NCBI GenBank assembly: GCA_029721515.1
Contig: CM056565.1
Location: forward strand, 2,566,242 to 2,630,241
DNA from: Synanceia verrucosa
Lineage: Eukaryota > Chordata > Actinopteri > Perciformes > Synanceiidae
Length of the DNA stretch: 64,000 nucleotides
Reading direction: 5' to 3'
A program made the position numbers and the translations under genes. Under the pieces are notes generated by a model. It saw only the letters and a program-made list of their open reading frames with translations. It was not told the DNA's origin and ran no database searches. Below are positions 59,600 through 64,000 of this stretch, piece after piece (within the stretch, counting starts at the first letter, position 1; each line of letters opens with the position of its first letter).

Positions 59600-60944
59600 C
59601 TTTGAGAGTGGGGCGCAGCGGAAGACTGCGTTTACTTTAGGGGCCAAACAGTTGGAGATGAGATGTCAGGCTTATGGCAGTAAAAACACTCCCTATTCTC
59701 CTTTTTTAAGACTAACTGTGGGGAGAGGTTTTGACTGGCAGCAGCGTCTGGTCTTTTCCTCAACACCCGGCCAGAAAAAACTGTTCTGTGCGTTAAAACA
59801 AATTCATCGGCCAAAACAGCAGCAGAGGAAAGACTGGAGACCTTTTTGTTCATTAATATACACCACAATACGTTCAGGGAGGCATTTCTTAAAATCCTCC
59901 ATCAAAATTAACTCTCTCAAAGAATTAAAATCACTGGCCTTACAGGCAGTGCTCCATTTGTCAAAAGAATTCCCTTCTCCCTGGCGAACTCCACATAAGA
60001 CTGGGATGGGGCCTTCTTCTGATTTCTAAATTTTTGTCTGTAAGCCTCAGGGACCAACTTCGTGAGGCACGGAGAATGGCAGCTTTTACCGAGTCATATT
60101 TAAGACTATCATCTGCTGGGAGTGCAGCTACAGCTTCCGAGCTTTCCATGGATTTTGCACTGAAGCAAAAGAGCCCAAACCTCAGTTGGCCACTGCAGAG
60201 CGTTAGCAATGCGTTCAACGCACCAAAATAGGAATCAACCTCAGTTTCACGAAATGTGGGTACCAGAACAATATTTTTACCAACATCAAAGGCACCTGGT
60301 GGGGAAGTGGTGGAAGAGGAAGACCTAGTCTCAGACCAGCAGACACATGTGGCATGTGAGTCAACCTTTGAGATTCCAGCTCCAGCTGACGTAACCGTGC
60401 AGCCTTCTCAGCTTCAATCTCCATCCTTTTTATTTCTAGCTGATAGTTCAACTCAGCCTGCCTGGCTTTCTCCTTCTCCTGAGATTCGAGTTGAAGGCGA
60501 GCAAGGCGTATTTTAACCGAGCATCCTCTTTAGCCCTAGGACTGCTGAGAAGAGGTGAGAGGGATCAAAGCGAGCAGCGTGGCCGGTGGTACCAGAGGCT
60601 CCTCTATTTCACCCTCCTCACTTGAGGTCCTCCCATCATCCCCAACATCTGCGGAGTCACTCCTAAGTGGTAGACTACCAGCCTCTCCACCCAGAGTACC
60701 ATCCTCCACCATAGCTGTCTGTGCTGGTGCGTCACCAAAACCCAATTCCACCAACTTACCTTTAACCAGAGCTTTGAGCTCTCCTTTCAAAAATTTGTTT
60801 TGGCAATGTGAGGTTGAAGTGATTCGCTATTTTAATTAAATCATCTTTCTGAAACTGGTCAACCATACTGAGGGCAGGGGAAGCTAGAAGCGACTTAAAT
60901 CCAACTGCGACATAGTTAACAGCTGCACTTACCTCCACAATCAA
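59600..60944 (-). pseudogene. Gmr1-like gag, frameshifted
   Basis: Forms the particle. From the minus-strand ATG at 60944: FQKDDLIKIANHFNLTLPK (60850), shift, KALVKGKLVELGFGDAP (60770), an acidic linker, a coiled-coil-like EIKRMEIEAEKAARLRQLEL segment (60430), AVAALPADDSLKYDSVKAAI (60130) from the capsid-like part, VSSLSSAAVLADEFVLTH (59835) and half of a zinc knuckle, ECFYCHKP (59690). The second half of the knuckle is shifted out of frame. At least four one-base shifts in about 1.3 kb. Confidence 0.8.
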
Positions 60945-61029
60945 TTAACCAAATAACTTCAAGCCCCAAGCTACTAATACTTACTTATTTAATTTTAGCT
61001 CCGGGAATCTTTTAACGGATTTTAGAAAA

Positions 61030-61046
61030 ATCCCGGACGAGCCCCA
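61030..61046 (-). other. Primer binding site, tRNA-Pro-like
   Basis: The minus strand reads TGGGGCTCGTCCGGGAT, the complement of the 3' end of tRNA-Pro with one G missing, four bases after the 5' LTR. Confidence 0.85.
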
Positions 61047-61050
61047 CTTA

Positions 61051-61829
61051 TATTACGACCCGGCTCCAGGGGAAGGGAAGCAACATAAAAATAAAATACC
61101 CAGAGGGAAATAAAGGTAAAGTAAGTTTATTTTGCAACAAGGGCTGAATATAAGGCTAACTGAAAGGGGACAAACAAACCAAGGAGAGGTCTGGGAGTGC
61201 TGCAAACCAAAAAATAAATAAAACATACAATGTAACAAAAAGAGGACTCAAAGAGTTGTAAGGGACCAGTGCAGGCTAAACCAAAAAGCAACTATAAGAA
61301 AACCAAAAACAATCTCACGCTTCCTACAGATAGAACAAAAGGACAGCACCCCCACCCCAAAATTTATCACTGAAGAACATAATAGTGGAAGAAAATACAA
61401 ATGCTAAGGAAAACCAAATCTGAGCCTCTCTCTCTCTAAGGCTGACAAAACAAAGGACAACCATCAACAATCGTTAACATGGCCACAAAGGCCGAACAGA
61501 CCGAGAGGCGAGCTGCCACTAATTGACAAGCCGCCCGACTGAGGGATTCAGACAGTTTTGAAGTGGCGGGTTCGGAGGGTGATGATTGTGATTGGTCGGG
61601 CAGAAGGAGGGCACACCAATCAGCAGCGCAGCAGATCGATGGAGTTGTGACTGAGGTGAAGGCGACAGACCAATGGCGAGCGGCAGAAGGGGCGTGGCCA
61701 GGTGTCCCAGCAGGCGCGCAATCGCGGCAGGATGATGGCAGAGCAGGGTGGCCAGAGGTAGAACAGGCAGGGAGGAGAGCCAAAATAGGACTTACAGCAA
61801 AATACAAGAACAGGACTGCAGCCGTAACA
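61051..61829 (-). repeat. 5' LTR
   Basis: About 779 bp, minus-strand start TGTTACGGCTGCAG at 61829, end CCGGGTCGTAATA at 61051 (the final TGT..ACA pair has one change). Near-identical to 55212-55998. Confidence 0.95.
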
Positions 61830-62134
61830 GCAAACGTTTTCTGTGCTTCAACATTTGTAGTAACAGCATTTCTTTTTTCAATTTTATGAGCTCCATCTCC
61901 AGAAACACTCGCTCCATCTCAGTTGTCATTGTTTACTGTCGGAAGAAAACCAAGGAATCCGATATGAGCCCCCAGAAGCCACACAAAGACACAGACACAC
62001 CCCCCTAGCAGCTTGGCGGTGAATCGCAGAGCAACTCGTTCCCTCGTAGCAGAGCTTCGAATGCTCAACGACGGTGTTGGGTGTATGCTGTAGCTCCGCC
62101 GTTGCTGTGACACAGAAGCATAAACCAGGCTTTA

Positions 62135-62567
62135 CACTCCACATACTTCCACATATCAACATAGAGCCACATATCACTTACTGTAATACTATTCATTACA
62201 CTTATTGCCACTTGAACAGTACATTCACTTTTACTGTGTTCTTATGTTCTTATAGCGTTTTTACCCCCCCTGGTGGCGCCATTGAGCACAAGAAGGAAGG
62301 GCTGGGGTTAAACACAGAGCTCAGAGAAAAAGTGCTCAAAGACACTTCCTTTAATGAACAGCGGCCTCCTGGTTGAAAGCACTAGTGTGTCTCTGTTGTT
62401 CTATAAATGACATCACAGCACTTTCTGCACTATTTACTGTTGTGGTGGATGGTTTGGATTGTAGTTAACTGAATGGCCAGTGTGTCTCATAGCAGTGTTA
62501 AAAGGTGGCTTGTGCAGCAATATTGAACCAGTCCAGTTGACCATTTTTTTTTCTCTTTTTGGGGTAT
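62135..62567. other. Non-coding, unassigned
   Basis: Nothing recognised. Confidence 0.4.
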
Positions 62568-62890
62568 ATACAGTACCTCACAAATTTTTATCAGCCCACC
62601 ACTCTGTAAGGTGTTTGTCAACACTGCCCTAAATTAACAATATTGCTAATCACCAAAATATATTTTTATATATTTGTCTATAAGGGTTAATCCACCAGTA
62701 TGTGCAAGCTCTTTAATCAAAATGATATCTTTAATGTTAAAATAGAATTAATATACTGTTTCTCAAAGAAGCAGAAAGAAATAACAAAGAACATCAATCG
62801 AATTTGGGTCTAAAAAGATGAATTCAGTTTAAATTCTTCACTCCTGTTCAAAAGAAAGAGTCCAGTTAAAGTGAATGAGATGCTGGAGGC
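62568..62890 (+). mobile_element. Tc1/mariner relic (copy B)
   Basis: TATACAGTACCTCACAAATT, ACACTGCCCTAAATTAACA and GCTCTTTAATCAAAATGATA match copy A (5851). It resumes after a gap at AATTTGGGTCTAAAAA and ends with AAAGAGTCCAGTTAAAGTGA, but the start codon region of copy A is deleted. Confidence 0.65.
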
Positions 62891-64000
62891 TCTTTCACAC
62901 TAATAGGACAGGTGGTCTGATACATTTGCAAAAGCATTTTAAAAACGCACTGTATATACTGTATTGTCATGTCATCCACAATTTGAGTGGCTTGGTTTAC
63001 CTTAAAAGCATCACACTGTCAGAGCAAACAGATTACACCTCATTCCGCTATTATAATTAGCAAAATCAGCCCAACATATCAAAAATTTCAAAACCTGACA
63101 GCTTGTATTGAATACAAACCTTTTGTTTTGATTCCACAAACAGAGGTTCAGCCTTGGCCTCTTGCTCCACAGCTAAACAGAAGCAATGCTGACACGTCTG
63201 CTGTATGCTTTTGTCATTCATGAAGGGTAAATGGGGATTAAGCTGACATCCAATAAATTATTCATAGAGATTTTGTCTTACAAACAAGTTTGATGTGAGT
63301 GAAACAAGTTAAAGCACTGGTGACGCTCTATTCATGGGATTGTACTTGATGATCCTCAAATGTCAAAACAGAGATGTGTCCTTGTTACTTTGAAATGGAA
63401 ATGACAAAAAGACAGCTTGGATGGCTCTGTTAGAAGTAATGATATTTACAAAAAAAAAAATAGATTTATTCAGGAAAACCTAAAATAAATGTGAGGCATC
63501 CAGAAGAAATTGTCACAGTGAAATGCAGCCAGCTATGTCTTCAGATGTCCTGAGACGTGTTATTCAAGTCTGGAGACAACCGGAGGCATCTTCAGATGCG
63601 GAGCTTGAACACACCACACAAAAACACAAAAAAAACTATTATATTATTATACTGGCAGTCTCATCAGAAAGCTAATGGCTATGGACAAAATGCTGTATTT
63701 GTATGTATTAAACACATCTGTTGTGTTCATAAAACATCCATATTGCAGAATAATAATACCAGGGCACCACACAGTATGTTGGTCCAGTAACTATCAATAG
63801 AAACTGGGAACAATAATAATAACAATAATTTTATTAATTGATGTAATTTGATTTATATTAAAGAAGGACAATATCCTTCTTTACGGTCACAAAAATAGCC
63901 ATTTAATGTGTCATAAAGTATACTGGATGATAAAAATGAAACACCATTATCAATAAGTCAAAAAATGGGCATATCAATAGTAAGTAGTGTTGTAGTGTTG
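62891..64000. other. Non-coding, unassigned
   Basis: No gene or repeat end recognised to the window end; an A-run lies near 63451 and ATAATAA runs near 63820. Confidence 0.4.

Larger units (their letters stand above)
55212..61829 (-). mobile_element. Gmr1-like Ty3/Gypsy LTR retrotransposon, complete but frame-broken
   Basis: A 6.6-kb element with two LTRs, primer binding site, polypurine tract and exact GCAAA target duplications at 55207-55211 and 61830-61834. On the minus strand the domains run gag, protease, integrase, RT, RNase H. Ordinary Ty3/Gypsy elements have the integrase last; the integrase-before-RT order with Gypsy-type RT is the mark of the Gmr1 clade described in fish. All domains are recognisable at protein level, but many one-base shifts separate the pieces. 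No env-like gene is present. It inserted in a Harbinger-like MITE. Confidence 0.9.
55026..62131. mobile_element. Harbinger-like MITE, split by the LTR retrotransposon
   Basis: Left end AGCCTGGTTTATGC at 55026 and its exact reverse complement ending at 62131; TTA flanks both ends (55023-55025 and 62132-62134), as in PIF/Harbinger insertions. Without the 6.6-kb retrotransposon and one copy of its GCAAA duplication it is about 480 bp with no transposase. Confidence 0.85.

Noticed and set aside
55212..61829. Endogenous retrovirus rather than Gypsy element
   Set aside because: RT and RNase H motifs are Ty3/Gypsy-like, there is no env-like frame between RNase H and the 3' LTR, and only about 140 bp lie there.

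Overview
The window reads as a piece of a teleost fish nuclear genome, probably a spiny-rayed (percomorph) fish. The evidence is the mix of repeats: a Rex3-type LINE, an L2/Maui-type LINE, an L1-like LINE, Tc1 and hAT relics, tRNA-derived SINEs with GGAT tails, and a Ty3/Gypsy retrotransposon. There are no bacterial-style genes, operons, rRNA, tRNA genes or CRISPR arrays.

Only one host coding segment is convincing: a 233-nt exon at 44406-44638 on the + strand. It encodes most of the first Ig domain of an IgLON cell-adhesion protein (the LSAMP/NTM/OPCML/NEGR1/IGLON5 family) and has good splice sites on both sides. IgLON genes have very large introns, so I infer that most of the window is intron of this gene. 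No other exon of it was recognised here.

Layout. 1.0-4.2 kb: a broken hAT transposon (- strand) next to a Rex3 retrotransposon (- strand) that has lost its catalytic motif. 5.9-10.1 kb: a Tc1 relic, a decayed minisatellite, a truncated SINE and dispersed repeats. 10.3-17.3 kb: a long L1-like LINE (+) with a broken ORF2 and a GC-rich 3' region holding a strong G-quadruplex tract; a second, 5'-truncated copy lies at 29.7-30.6 kb. 20.9-21.8 kb: a solo LTR. 24.3-25.0 and 33.4-33.8 kb: a paralogous pair carrying deleted Tc1-like elements. 28.5-29.0 kb: a Tc1 transposase pseudogene. 32.3-32.6, 37.0-37.6, 38.5-39.0 and 41.3-41.6 kb: miniature DNA transposons with readable ends. 34.3-36.2 kb: an L2 LINE. 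47.5-48.0 kb: a head-to-tail SINE pair.

55.0-62.1 kb is the most interesting block. A complete LTR retrotransposon (- strand, two LTRs, tRNA-Pro-like primer site, polypurine tract, exact 5-bp target duplication) sits inside a Harbinger-like MITE that has its own exact 3-bp target duplication. Its domains run gag, protease, integrase, reverse transcriptase, RNase H: the integrase lies before the reverse transcriptase, opposite to ordinary Ty3/Gypsy elements and as known for the Gmr1 clade first seen in cod. Its frames are broken by many one-base indels, often in homopolymers, so either recent decay or uncorrected long-read errors may explain them.
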